42,930 nucleotides of DNA from Bacteroidales bacterium. GTDB taxonomy: Bacteria; Bacteroidota; Bacteroidia; Bacteroidales; UBA932. The stretch covers positions 1 to 42,930 of the forward strand of contig JAFUFP010000034.1 of NCBI GenBank assembly GCA_017469845.1. The letters run 5' to 3'. Below are positions 1 through 7,808 of the stretch, piece by piece. A program made the position numbers and the translations under genes. The notes under the pieces are model-generated. The model was not told where the DNA came from and made no database searches. It was given only the letters and a program-made list of their open reading frames with translations. Numbering within the stretch: the first letter of the stretch is position 1; each line of letters opens with the position of its first letter.

Positions 1-646
1 CGAAAACCACCGATCCGGCGGAGCGCCTCTGGATGGGTTTTCCTCCGTCGAAAGCCGCCACGTATGAAAACTTCCTCCGGTTCATGGCGTAATATCCGTC
101 CACTTCGATGGTCTTCATCGAGGCGGGATAGCTGGAGTCGAAGACATAATCCGAGAAGGGATCTTCCGCGCCGTCTATGTGAAGAGCGGCGGCGACATTC
201 TGCTTGAGGGCAGAGTAGCGGGCCCTGACTCCGTAGGAACTGGCGTAAAGCTTTATCGAATTGGACTTGTTGACGTTCTCATGCTTTCCGACCTCGAAGG
301 AGTATCCCAGCGACAGGGGGCCGTAGCTTATTTTGGCGCCGAGGGAATTGTACGCCCTGTCCCTCAGTTTCAAGGAAATGTTTCCTGTGATGGCGTCTTC
401 ACCCGTTCCGCTCTCCACGTCAGAATCCAGAGAAGCCCCGGTCTTCGTCCACTTGTAATCCGGCGACACCGTGAAATGCACCGGCATCTGGTATATGTAA
501 TCGGGATCGAGATTCTTGTTGGGAGCTGTCAGCATGCGCCACAGGTTCCCGGGAGTGAACCATTTACCGGAATCCTGTCCCATGCACGGACCGCCCAAAA
601 AGGTCATGCAGAGGATGAAGACGAAAAACGCTGCGGAACGCTTCAT
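1..646 (-). CDS. DUF4421-family outer-membrane-like protein (3' end outside window)
   Basis: The reading frame starts at the ATG at 646 and runs off the left edge, leaving about 215 N-terminal residues. A signal peptide is visible (MKR start, hydrophobic FFVFILCMTFLGG, then a small-residue region before QDSGKW). The mature part alternates polar and aromatic residues (ISYGPLSLGYSF, IKLYASSYGVRARY, VDGYYAMNRRKFSYVAAF), as in beta-barrel strands, and resembles DUF4421 proteins of Bacteroidetes. It is probably exported to the outer membrane; no enzymatic role can be given. It lies 18 nt after the lipoprotein gene at 665-1108 and is probably the last or a late gene of the operon that starts with the FKBP isomerase. 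Family assignment is from recalled sequence pattern, not a search. Confidence 0.65.
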   Translation of the reverse strand, partial: MKRSAAFFVFILCMTFLGGPCMGQDSGKWFTPGNLWRMLTAPNKNLDPDYIYQMPVHFTVSPDYKWTKTGASLDSDVESGTGEDAITGNISLKLRDRAYNSLGAKISYGPLSLGYSFEVGKHENVNKSNSIKLYASSYGVRARYSALKQNVAAALHIDGAEDPFSDYVFDSSYPASMKTIEVDGYYAMNRRKFSYVAAFDGGKPIQRRSAGSVVF

Positions 647-664
647 TGGCCAAGACAATGGTTT

Positions 665-1108
665 CTATTCGACAACCCTGAGTTCCAGATCGTATCCCGC
701 ATACTCTTTGTCTACTACGACAAGGGCGCAGGGACGCATCGTATAGGAAACCTTCTCCCCTTCCTTCACGCGGTAAGATACGGTGATCTTCCCTTTCGAA
801 GGGGTCTCCACCGAAACGACCTCGATTTCGGACTCGGTATCGGTCGTGCCGAGATCGATGGGAATGACGCACTCGCGTGAAAAATCTATCTCCGTAGGCT
901 GACCGCCCTGACCCATCACCGCAGCGGCGCCGAACCATTCGTCGAAAAGGGCCTGTGAAGAGATGGTGCCGGGAACTCTGCCTTCGGCGGAATTCTTCAC
1001 GAAATACCTCTGGGCCAATGAGTAATCAACAGATGAGGAGTTTCCGCAGGAAGAGAAAAGAAGGAGGGCGGACAAGGCCGCCACGAAAAGTGAAACAATC
1101 TTTTTCAT
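665..1108 (-). CDS. Small lipoprotein, PrcB-like C-terminal pattern
   Basis: A 147-residue protein with a clear lipoprotein signal: MKK, hydrophobic stretch, then LLFSSCGNSSS with Cys21 as the lipidation site. The mature part (residues 60-147) has the order D-F-S-R-E-C-V-I-P, T-D-T-E-S-E-I-E-V-V-S-V-E, K-I-T-V-S-Y-R-V and M-R-P-C-A-L-V-V-V, which recalls the PrcB-type C-terminal domain of secreted or lipoprotein accessory factors; that match is tentative. It likely sits in the periplasm attached to a membrane. It is 6 nt downstream of the FKBP isomerase and 18 nt upstream of the DUF4421 gene on the same strand, so the three are probably one transcript for envelope proteins. The function is unknown. 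Confidence 0.75.
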   Translation of the reverse strand: MKKIVSLFVAALSALLLFSSCGNSSSVDYSLAQRYFVKNSAEGRVPGTISSQALFDEWFGAAAVMGQGGQPTEIDFSRECVIPIDLGTTDTESEIEVVSVETPSKGKITVSYRVKEGEKVSYTMRPCALVVVDKEYAGYDLELRVVE

Positions 1109-1114
1109 AGGGTT

Positions 1115-1534
1115 TTATCTTTCGATTTTTACCAATTCCATATCAAAAATGAGCGTGCTGTTAGCCGGGATGTCATCCATCCTGACGGAGCCGTAGCCCC
1201 ATTTGGCGGGGATGTACACTTCCCACCTGTCACCTTCGTGCATCCTTGTGAGGGCTATCTGCCATCCCATGATGAGGTCACGCACGACGAACAGTCCTGG
1301 AAGGGAATCCTCCCTTGTCGAGTCGAAAACGGTCCCGTCGACAAGACGTCCCGTGTAATGGACATATACTATTCCGGAAGGCTTCGGGCACACTTTACCG
1401 CTTCCCTTCTCCAGGACCTTGTACATGACCCCGTTGTCGAGGACGGTCACACCTTCTTCAGCGGCTTTGGCCGATAGGAAATCCTCGTTGGCTTTCCTGT
1501 AGGGATCGGGACGGCGGTTTCTTTTCTTGAACAT
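1115..1534 (-). CDS. FKBP-type peptidyl-prolyl cis-trans isomerase
   Basis: A 139-residue protein starting MFKKRNRRPDPY; a longer frame begins at 1579, but the ATG at 1534 fits the promoter at 1577-1584 and the start of conserved sequence. Residues about 45-139 form an FKBP domain: VYVHYTGRLVDGTVFDST (the usual H-Y-x-G-x-L-x-D-G-x-x-F-D-S), LIMGWQIALTRMHEGDRWEVYIPAKWGYG and IPANSTLIFDMELVKI. These cover the proline-isomerase active site. It catalyses cis-trans isomerisation of X-Pro bonds during protein folding. There is no signal peptide, so it may be cytoplasmic, unlike many Bacteroidetes FKBPs; an N-terminal basic helix precedes the domain. It is the first gene of the leftward operon with the lipoprotein and the DUF4421 protein. 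Confidence 0.9.
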   Translation of the reverse strand: MFKKRNRRPDPYRKANEDFLSAKAAEEGVTVLDNGVMYKVLEKGSGKVCPKPSGIVYVHYTGRLVDGTVFDSTREDSLPGLFVVRDLIMGWQIALTRMHEGDRWEVYIPAKWGYGSVRMDDIPANSTLIFDMELVKIER

Positions 1535-1576
1535 CGTTTCAGTGTTTGAAAGTGGATGCGCCGCGGCGCAATTATG

Positions 1577-1584
1577 CAAATATA
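1577..1584 (-). promoter_or_regulatory. Bacteroidota -7 element for the FKBP operon
   Basis: Read on the minus strand the bases are TATATTTG, matching TAnnTTTG. The start codon lies at 1534, giving a leader of about 35 nt. A TTTG on the minus strand 23 nt further upstream (1608-1611) is a slightly distant -33 candidate. Confidence 0.5.
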
Positions 1585-1731
1585 GGTATCAAAAGCCATT
1601 TTTCCGACAAAAAATCCGTCCGGATGCACAAAACAGAGGAACATTCTTTCCGGTGCTTGACGCGAAAACCTGGACACACATAATATTTACGATATTTTTG
1701 GCAATAATTTGAAATTTTGCCGGATTTATCG

Positions 1732-1739
1732 TATCTTTG
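1732..1739 (+). promoter_or_regulatory. Bacteroidota -7 element of the AbiE-like operon
   Basis: TATCTTTG matches TAnnTTTG exactly. The initiator ATG at 1747 is only 7 nt further on, at or beside the expected transcription start, so the mRNA would be leaderless or nearly so. No well-placed -33 TTTG is seen. Confidence 0.5.
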
Positions 1740-1746
1740 CGTATGT

Positions 1747-2475
1747 ATGACAAACAGGAAAATCATATTGGACTATGCGGCTTCTCATGGCGGAATACTC
1801 ATGAGAAAAGATTTCCTATTCTGGTTTGAATCAGCCTATCCGGACGGATCGGTCCGGAGCATTGATACAGAACTTCGCCAGATGGTCGCTACCGGTATCC
1901 TGGAAAGGACCGGACACGGACAGTTCCGCCTCTGCCCGCACATAAAGCCTCCATACATTCCTTTTGTCAATCCGGAAATAAAGGCGATCTTCTCCGACAT
2001 CAAAGAGCGATACCCTTATGCAGACTTCTGTATCTGGCAAGCAAGGTCGGTATCTTCCTTCATGCAGCATGTTCCCGACATTGATATTCTGATTCTGGAA
2101 ACGAAACGCAGCGCTGCCGAGGCAGTTTATGAAGATGTCCGGGAAATGGCCGGTAATCGTACGGTCCTTTTGCGGCCAAACGAAAAAGAGTACCGGATTT
2201 ATGCCTCAGGGACATCGTCACTCCTGGTCAAAGACCTGATTTCCGAGGCGCCCCTTATCCTTGTGGACGGAGTAACGACAGCTTCCCTGGAGAAGATCCT
2301 TGTAGATATCACCATAGCTCCCGAGTTTGAATTTGCCCGGGGTGCTGAGCTTTACACTATTTACGAGAATGCCGATCAGATGTACAGCATCGGCAAAAAG
2401 GCCATGCTCCGCTATGCCACCCGCCGGGGCAAGAAGGATGAAATTGAAAAACTGATGAAATCTACAATGCCATGA
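1747..2475 (+). CDS. AbiEi-like antitoxin (DUF6577-type)
   Basis: A 242-residue protein starting MTNRKIILDY. An upstream in-frame start at 1717 is rejected because the promoter at 1732-1739 lies inside it. The N-terminus (about residues 1-70) looks like a winged helix: RKDFLFWFES, IDTELRQMVATGILERTGHGQFRL is the helix-plus-wing pattern used by AbiEi-type antitoxins for DNA binding. The remainder (FCIWQARSVSSFMQHVP, DIDILILET, KILVDITIAPEFEFARGAEL) matches the DUF6577 proteins that accompany AbiEii toxins in Bacteroidetes. The gene overlaps the toxin gene by 4 nt (ATGA), so translation is coupled. Expected role: repress its own promoter and counter the toxin at the regulatory level, as in type IV AbiE systems. 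The pairing supports the call more than the sequence alone does. Confidence 0.75.
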   Translation: MTNRKIILDYAASHGGILMRKDFLFWFESAYPDGSVRSIDTELRQMVATGILERTGHGQFRLCPHIKPPYIPFVNPEIKAIFSDIKERYPYADFCIWQARSVSSFMQHVPDIDILILETKRSAAEAVYEDVREMAGNRTVLLRPNEKEYRIYASGTSSLLVKDLISEAPLILVDGVTTASLEKILVDITIAPEFEFARGAELYTIYENADQMYSIGKKAMLRYATRRGKKDEIEKLMKSTMP

Positions 2476-3569
2476 TAGATCCGAGAAGCAGAAGCTTGGA
2501 ATGGATTCTTGAATCTTGCCACATCAACAAAGTGAGTGACCCAACGCTGATGGAAAAGGCCATCAGGGCCTTCTCATTGCTGGAGGCACTCGCCCGTTCA
2601 GGATGCCCTTTCCTTTTCAAAGGCGGTAGCGCTTTGATGCTGCAACTCGATTGCACCCAGCGTCTTTCAGTAGACATTGACATTGTTTGTCCGCCTGACA
2701 CTGACGTTATTGCTTATCTGAAGCCGTACGCCGAAGAATACGGATTTGGCGAAATCAAACAATCCGAACGTATCTCCCGGACGAACGTCCCGAAGACGCA
2801 TGCCAAATGCTTCTACCAAGTATCATACGTCACCAATACGGCAACGGAAAAGATACTGCTGGATGTACTGTTCGAAGAAAACTGGTACACCCGAATCGAG
2901 CAGAAGCCCATCGTCAGCCCGTTCCTTCAGATGACCGGCGAACCGCTGATGGTAAACCTCCCCAGCAAAGACGACCTGCTGGGTGATAAGTTGACGGCTT
3001 TTGCTCCCAGCACAACTGGAATCCCCTACATCAAGACTGTCATCGGACGGGGAGGACTGCCGGAAGGACGTCACTGCTCGATGGAAATCATCAAACAACT
3101 CTTCGACATAGCGTCCCTGTTCGACCGTGTCAACGATTTGAGCGTCGCAAGGGCCACTTTCGAAAAGATCGCCTCCATTGAACTCGACTACAGGCATATG
3201 AATAACGGTGACATCACTCCAATTCTTGACGACATATACAAGACATCCGAGCTGATCTGCACGGGGATATATACCAAAGACCAAAGCTTTGAATACCAGG
3301 AACTGGTTCGCGGCATCAATCAGATAAGACCCTTCATTATCAGCGAGAAGTTCAATCACTACTCCGCCATCGTAGGTGCATCAAAGGCGGCATATCTCTC
3401 TGTCCTGCTCAGAAAGGGCATCAACGATATCCGACACTACGACCCTGCTATAGACATGCGCTCCGTCCAACTGAGCGTCCCCGTCAATCCAGCCATCAAC
3501 AAGATCAAGACCTTCCGTCCCGAAGCTTTCTACTACTGGACGTTAATCGAAAGAATCCTGGCAGAATAA
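2472..3569 (+). CDS. AbiEii/AbiGii-family nucleotidyltransferase toxin
   Basis: A 365-residue protein whose ATG overlaps the stop of the antitoxin. It carries the AbiEii nucleotidyltransferase core: FLFKGGSALMLQL (the G-G-S motif) followed by RLSVDIDIVCP (the D-x-D metal-binding pair), and later LPSKDDLLGDKLTAFAPS, which gives the D-K-L-T motif of the family. Members transfer nucleotides, in characterised relatives to tRNA, and cause reversible growth arrest, which can abort phage infection. The C-terminal half (residues 190-365) is mostly helical. All visible catalytic motifs are intact, so the toxin is probably functional. The toxin/antitoxin order antitoxin-first is the usual one. Confidence 0.88.
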   Translation: MIDPRSRSLEWILESCHINKVSDPTLMEKAIRAFSLLEALARSGCPFLFKGGSALMLQLDCTQRLSVDIDIVCPPDTDVIAYLKPYAEEYGFGEIKQSERISRTNVPKTHAKCFYQVSYVTNTATEKILLDVLFEENWYTRIEQKPIVSPFLQMTGEPLMVNLPSKDDLLGDKLTAFAPSTTGIPYIKTVIGRGGLPEGRHCSMEIIKQLFDIASLFDRVNDLSVARATFEKIASIELDYRHMNNGDITPILDDIYKTSELICTGIYTKDQSFEYQELVRGINQIRPFIISEKFNHYSAIVGASKAAYLSVLLRKGINDIRHYDPAIDMRSVQLSVPVNPAINKIKTFRPEAFYYWTLIERILAE

Positions 3570-3945
3570 CGGTCGCCGGTCTCGTAGTCCACATTTAACC
3601 ACCGCCACCAAGTTCAAAGTAGGTGTGGCGATTACAATTGAACGGAGAGGATGGATGGTCCATCGGAAATACATCCCCATCCATAGATGGTCATTTCGTT
3701 CCGGAAGCTAGGCCTCAGCATGGCCACCAACATGAACAGTTGCAGACCGCTTTGTTTTCATCATATTCGATGAAATGGTTTCAATTTCCACCTTCTGTTT
3801 TCAGATCGTCGACCCTAAAACCAAAATTCATCTCCCTTTCCATATATTATACCCGCGTTTTTTGCTAAATTTGCATGATTATGCGCTTTCCTTCTTCCGG
3901 GCGGCGCAATCCGTCCCCAAAGGGTTCCAAGACCATACGAACAAA
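3570..3945 (+). other. Intergenic region, no gene recognised
   Basis: About 375 bases follow the toxin gene. Short frames are present, but none has a recognisable product. The segment contains an imperfect inverted GGATGG/CCATCC pair around 3650-3700. Its right end carries the -7 element for rlmD at 3866-3873. Confidence 0.4.
3866..3873 (+). promoter_or_regulatory. Bacteroidota -7 element upstream of rlmD
   Basis: TAAATTTG matches TAnnTTTG. It would give a leader of about 70 nt before the ATG at 3946. No clear -33 TTTG is at the usual distance. Confidence 0.4.
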
Positions 3946-5403
3946 ATGTCAAGAAAGAAGATAGACCTCATACTGGAGAACGTGACCGTCGAGTCCATCG
4001 CGGCCGAAGGCAACGCCCTCACCCACGTGGACGGGATGGTCCTTTTCGTGGGAAGCGCCGTCCCCGGTGACGTCGTGAACGTCAGGGTCACCAAAAAGAA
4101 GAAGAATTTCATGGAGGGGTACATCACCAAGATCGTCACGCCTTCCCCGGACCGTCTCAAACCGTTCTGCAAGCATTTCGGGCTGTGCGGAGGCTGCAAA
4201 TGGCAATCTCTCCCCTATCCGATGCAGCTTCAGGCCAAGGAGCAGCAGGTCATCGACCAGCTGGTGAGGATCGGCCACCTGGACATCCCCGAAATCACCC
4301 CCATCATCCCTTCGGAAAAGACCACCCTCTACCGCAACAAGCTGGAATTCACCTTCTCCAGCAAGAGATGGATTTACCCTTGGGAGGATCCTGACGCCCT
4401 CACTCCGAGGGAGAAGCTGGGCCTCGGGTTCCATGTCGGAAAGTTCTTCGACAAGGTCCTTGACATCGAGGAATGCCACCTCCAGAGGGAGCCTTCCAAT
4501 GCGATAAGGAACTTCCTGAGGGAATACGCCATGGACAACTGCCTGGAGTTCTACGATCTCCGTGAAAACAAGGGCTTCGTGCGCAACATGTTCATCCGCT
4601 CCACCGACACCGGTGACCTGATGCTCATAATGTGCTTCGCGTACGAGGACGAGGAAAAGAGGACGGCCCTTCTCGACGCCGTCTCCAAAGCCTTCCCCGA
4701 GATCACGTCCCTCTACTATATAATAAACACCAAGCTCAACGACTCCATCTCCGACCAAAACCCCATCCTTTACAAAGGAAACGAGGCCATCTACGAGAAG
4801 ATGGAGGACCTATCCTTCAGAATCGGTCCAAAGTCCTTCTACCAGACGAACAGCGGCCAGGCCTACAGGCTCTACAGCGCCGCCCGTGAGCTTGCACATC
4901 TCACCGGCAAAGAAACCGTCTACGACCTCTACACCGGAACCGGCACCATAGCGCAGTTCGTATCGAAGAAGGCCGCCAAGGTCATCGGAATAGAATACGT
5001 CCCGGAAGCGATCGAGGACGCATTCGACAACGCCAAAAGGAACGGAATCACGAACTGCGACTTCTTCGCCGGAGACATGAAGGACGTTCTCACCGCCTCG
5101 TTCATCGAAAAGCACGGACGCCCCGACGTCATGATAATCGACCCCCCGAGGGCCGGCATGCACCCTTCGGTCGTTCAGGTCATCCTCGACGCCGAACCCC
5201 GGAGGATCGTTTACGTGAGCTGCAATCCGGCCTCCCAGGCCAGGGACCTCGGCGTCCTGTGCTCAAAGTACAGGATAACCGACGTTCAGCCCGTCGACAT
5301 GTTCCCCCACACCCAGCATGTGGAGAACATCTGCGCACTGGACCTCATTCCCGAGGAAGAAAGGACCTCTCCCGCAATCCAACCCACAGACGAACACGAA
5401 TGA
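3946..5403 (+). CDS. rlmD: 23S rRNA (uracil-5-)-methyltransferase, RlmD/RumA family
   Basis: A 485-residue SAM-dependent methyltransferase that makes 5-methyluridine in RNA, probably 23S rRNA. Start chosen at MSRKKIDL because the family-specific TRAM domain (residues 5-65) begins there. Four cysteines for a 4Fe-4S cluster are present: C75, C81 and C84 (CKHFGLCGGC) and C177 (EECHL). The Rossmann fold shows VYDLYTGTGTIAQFV (about 326-339), the motif IIDPPRAGMHP (398-407), the catalytic Cys426 in VSCNPAS and the general-base Glu460 in TQHVEN. The length fits the Bacteroidetes branch. The stop overlaps the exchanger gene by 4 nt. RlmD versus RlmCD substrate choice cannot be settled from sequence alone. 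Confidence 0.92.
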   Translation: MSRKKIDLILENVTVESIAAEGNALTHVDGMVLFVGSAVPGDVVNVRVTKKKKNFMEGYITKIVTPSPDRLKPFCKHFGLCGGCKWQSLPYPMQLQAKEQQVIDQLVRIGHLDIPEITPIIPSEKTTLYRNKLEFTFSSKRWIYPWEDPDALTPREKLGLGFHVGKFFDKVLDIEECHLQREPSNAIRNFLREYAMDNCLEFYDLRENKGFVRNMFIRSTDTGDLMLIMCFAYEDEEKRTALLDAVSKAFPEITSLYYIINTKLNDSISDQNPILYKGNEAIYEKMEDLSFRIGPKSFYQTNSGQAYRLYSAARELAHLTGKETVYDLYTGTGTIAQFVSKKAAKVIGIEYVPEAIEDAFDNAKRNGITNCDFFAGDMKDVLTASFIEKHGRPDVMIIDPPRAGMHPSVVQVILDAEPRRIVYVSCNPASQARDLGVLCSKYRITDVQPVDMFPHTQHVENICALDLIPEEERTSPAIQPTDEHE

Positions 5404-6392
5404 TGGAAAGCATGATTGTACAGATACTGCTGCTCCTTGTGGGGCTCGCACTCATAATCTTCGGAGCCGAATGGCTCGTGGACGGAGCTTCCTCCATAGC
5501 GAGGAAAGCCGGCCTCAGTGAATTCATCATAGGACTCACGATCGTCGGAATGGGGACATCCGCCCCCGAGATGGTGGTGAGTTTCACCGGAGCGATAAAA
5601 GGAAGCTCGGACATCGCCCTAGGCAACGTGATGGGTTCCAACATCTTCAACACTCTCCTCATCCTCGGAATCACTTCCCTCATAATGCCGATAGCGATCA
5701 CCAAGCAGAACCGCCGGAGGGACATCCCGATGAATATCATGATAACGGTCGTCCTGCTTCTTATGGGACTCAACCATACCATCTTCGGTCTCGGCGCTTC
5801 CGATATGCTTTCGAGGATCGAAGGAGGCGTACTGCTGGCCCTCTTCTGCACATACATGTACATCTGCTTCAAGCAGGGGCAGGATACCCTTGCCGACGGA
5901 TCCCCCGCGGAAGTTCCCGCTGAAGAGACCAAGGAGAGGAGCGTCGGCCTTTCCATCCTTCTTGTCGTCGCCGGACTCGCAGCCCTCATTTTCGGAGGTG
6001 ATCTTTTCGTGGATTCGGCTACAAGCGTAGCGAAGATGGCGGGCCTCAGCGACAAATTCATCGCCATAACGATCCTGGCCGGAGGAACCTCCATGCCGGA
6101 GCTCGCCACTTGCGTTGTGGCCGCTGCGAAGAAGAAGGGTCAGCTGGCCCTCGGCAACATCCTGGGGTCCAACATCTTCAACGTGCTGATGATCCTCGGA
6201 GGCAGCGCCCTCATCAGGCCGCTTTCATTCGGGAACATCAACTTCGTGGACGCCGGTGTCCTCCTCCTGAGTTCGCTCCTTGTGATGTCCGCTCCATACG
6301 CCTTCAGGCGCGACGAGATGGACCGCTTCGACGCGGGAGTCATGGTGGCGTGCTTCGCCGCGTACATGACCTACCTTTTCATGCAGATATAG
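5400..6392 (+). CDS. K+-independent-type Na+/Ca2+ exchanger (CaCA superfamily, YrbG-like)
   Basis: A 330-residue inner-membrane protein with about ten hydrophobic helices. The ATG at 5400 overlaps the rlmD stop (ATGA); a second ATG at 5403 is possible. It contains both alpha repeats that form the ion pathway of the calcium/cation antiporter superfamily: GMGTSAPEMVVSF followed by DIALGNVMGSNIFNTLLILG near residues 50-95, and AGGTSMPELATCVVAA followed by LALGNILGSNIFNVLMILG near 225-270. The conserved acidic residue of each G-T-S-x-P-E motif is intact. A charged cytoplasmic loop (about residues 155-180) separates the halves. Likely exchanges Na+ or H+ for Ca2+; the true ions are not deducible. 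Translationally coupled to rlmD, though the functions look unrelated. Confidence 0.9.
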   Translation: MMESMIVQILLLLVGLALIIFGAEWLVDGASSIARKAGLSEFIIGLTIVGMGTSAPEMVVSFTGAIKGSSDIALGNVMGSNIFNTLLILGITSLIMPIAITKQNRRRDIPMNIMITVVLLLMGLNHTIFGLGASDMLSRIEGGVLLALFCTYMYICFKQGQDTLADGSPAEVPAEETKERSVGLSILLVVAGLAALIFGGDLFVDSATSVAKMAGLSDKFIAITILAGGTSMPELATCVVAAAKKKGQLALGNILGSNIFNVLMILGGSALIRPLSFGNINFVDAGVLLLSSLLVMSAPYAFRRDEMDRFDAGVMVACFAAYMTYLFMQI

Positions 6393-6405
6393 CATTTGCA
6401 CGGAA

Positions 6406-6436
6406 TTTGCACAAAAAGACACATAATATATAATAG
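6406..6436 (+). promoter_or_regulatory. Possible promoter of cysteate synthase
   Basis: TTTG at 6406-6409 is followed after 19 nt by TATAATAG at 6429-6436. The -33 spacing is right for Bacteroidota, but the -7 lacks the TTTG half, so this is a weak call. Confidence 0.3.
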
Positions 6437-6459
6437 GAACAAACCAAAACCTACAGAAA

Positions 6460-7743
6460 ATGGCATTCAAACCCACCAGGTACCAGCTCGTCAACGTCGG
6501 TACCGGCAGAATTTTCGAAGACGGTGAATGGACCCTTGCGGATCCCCAGGCACCCGCTCCCTCCCTTGTGAGGGCACAGTACGCCAACAGGCTTTTCACC
6601 CCGAGGGAAGACCTCGACGGCCTTTACCGCTATGCCGAATGGCTCCCCATCAAGAGGGTGCTCAAGCATTCACAGGCTCCCGTGACATACAAGTCCAAGG
6701 CTCTCGCCGACTATCTCGGAATGGAGAACCTCTACATAACCTTCTCCGGATACTGGCCCAAGATCGGCGCCAAGATGGCGACCTGCTCCTTCAAGGAGAC
6801 CGAAGCCTACTCGGTATGCGCAAGACTCGAGAAGGGCTCGAAGGAGGTCCTCGTCGTCCAGTCCGCCGGAAACACAGCCCGCGCTTTCGCCCAGGTCTGC
6901 TCGGACAACAACATACCCATCGTCATCTGCATTCCCGAGGACAACGTCCACGACATGTGGTTCCGTAAACCTCTCCGCAACTGCGTCAAGCTCGTCGCCG
7001 CACCCCGCGGATCCGACTACTACGACGCCATCGCCCTCGGCGAGAAGATCTGCAAGAACCCCCGTTACAGGGCTGAAGGCGGAGCGAAGAACGTCGCCAG
7101 AAGGGACGGAATGGGTACTACAGTGCTCTCCGCCGTCGAGGCGATGGGCAGGGTTCCTGACGCCTACTTCCAGGCCGTCGGCAGCGGAACCGGCGCCATC
7201 GCCGCATGGGAGAACTCGATGAGGCTCCAGGAGGACGGACGCTACGGCGGACACAACATGAAGATATTCTGCAGCCAGAACGCCCCCTTCACGATCATGT
7301 ACGACTCGTGGAAGGCCGACTCCAGGGAACTCCTCCCCCTCTCTCCCGAGGTGTCAAGGAGGAACTCGGAGGTCATCCTCGCCAAGGTCCTTTCGAACCG
7401 CAAGCCGCCGTATTCACTCGCCGGAGGACTCTATGACGCCCTCAAGGCCACCGGTGGAGACATGTTCAAGGTCACAAACGACGAGATCGTCTACTGGATG
7501 CTCCAGTTCTTCAAGCTCGAAGGTGTCGACATCTTCCCCGCCGCAGCATCGGCAGTCTGCGCCCTTTCCAAGGCCCTCGAGGAAGGAAAGGTCCAGAAGG
7601 ACGAATACGTCATGCTGAACATCACCGGAGGCGGAATGCTCAACGCCACCAAGAAGGGATTCACGATCAAGGAACCCGACCTGGTTCTCAGCCCCGATCT
7701 TCCCGCTGAGGAGATCATCATGGCCGTCGACAAGCTCTGGTAA
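6460..7743 (+). CDS. Cysteate synthase (threonine-synthase-like PLP enzyme)
   Basis: A 427-residue fold-type II PLP enzyme. The lysine that binds PLP is likely Lys112 in ATCSFKETEAY, which replaces the G-S-F-K-D motif of threonine synthase; QSAGNTARAFAQ follows as the substrate loop and QAVGSGTGAIAAW as the phosphate-binding loop. The sequence matches the Bacteroidetes cysteate synthase branch, which makes L-cysteate from O-phospho-L-serine and sulfite. In this phylum cysteate feeds sulfonolipids (capnine, sulfobacin); the other source, coenzyme M synthesis, is archaeal. The expected partner genes (acyltransferase condensing cysteate with acyl-CoA, short-chain reductase) are not in this window. 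A divergent threonine synthase is the main alternative. It stands alone with its own hairpin downstream. Confidence 0.8.
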   Translation: MAFKPTRYQLVNVGTGRIFEDGEWTLADPQAPAPSLVRAQYANRLFTPREDLDGLYRYAEWLPIKRVLKHSQAPVTYKSKALADYLGMENLYITFSGYWPKIGAKMATCSFKETEAYSVCARLEKGSKEVLVVQSAGNTARAFAQVCSDNNIPIVICIPEDNVHDMWFRKPLRNCVKLVAAPRGSDYYDAIALGEKICKNPRYRAEGGAKNVARRDGMGTTVLSAVEAMGRVPDAYFQAVGSGTGAIAAWENSMRLQEDGRYGGHNMKIFCSQNAPFTIMYDSWKADSRELLPLSPEVSRRNSEVILAKVLSNRKPPYSLAGGLYDALKATGGDMFKVTNDEIVYWMLQFFKLEGVDIFPAAASAVCALSKALEEGKVQKDEYVMLNITGGGMLNATKKGFTIKEPDLVLSPDLPAEEIIMAVDKLW

Positions 7744-7750
7744 AATCATC

Positions 7751-7774
7751 AGGGGCCCTTCCTGGAGGGCCCCT
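7751..7774 (+). terminator. Hairpin after cysteate synthase
   Basis: AGGGGCCC (7751-7758) pairs perfectly with GGGCCCCT (7767-7774) around an 8-nt loop. No T-run follows on the plus strand, so it may be an mRNA-stabilising or weak termination structure. Confidence 0.5.
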
Positions 7775-7793
7775 ACAAAAACATATACAGGAT

Positions 7794-7800
7794 AGGAGGA
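7794..7800 (+). promoter_or_regulatory. Strong Shine-Dalgarno site of the mscS gene
   Basis: AGGAGGA lies 8 nt before the ATG at 7809 and fixes that start. Such a strong site is unusual beside the other genes here, most of which have none. Confidence 0.7.
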
Positions 7801-7808
7801 AAAACTTT

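Noticed and set aside
3570..3865. Decayed gene between the AbiE pair and rlmD
   Set aside because: Short frames exist on both strands, but none gives a recognisable motif.
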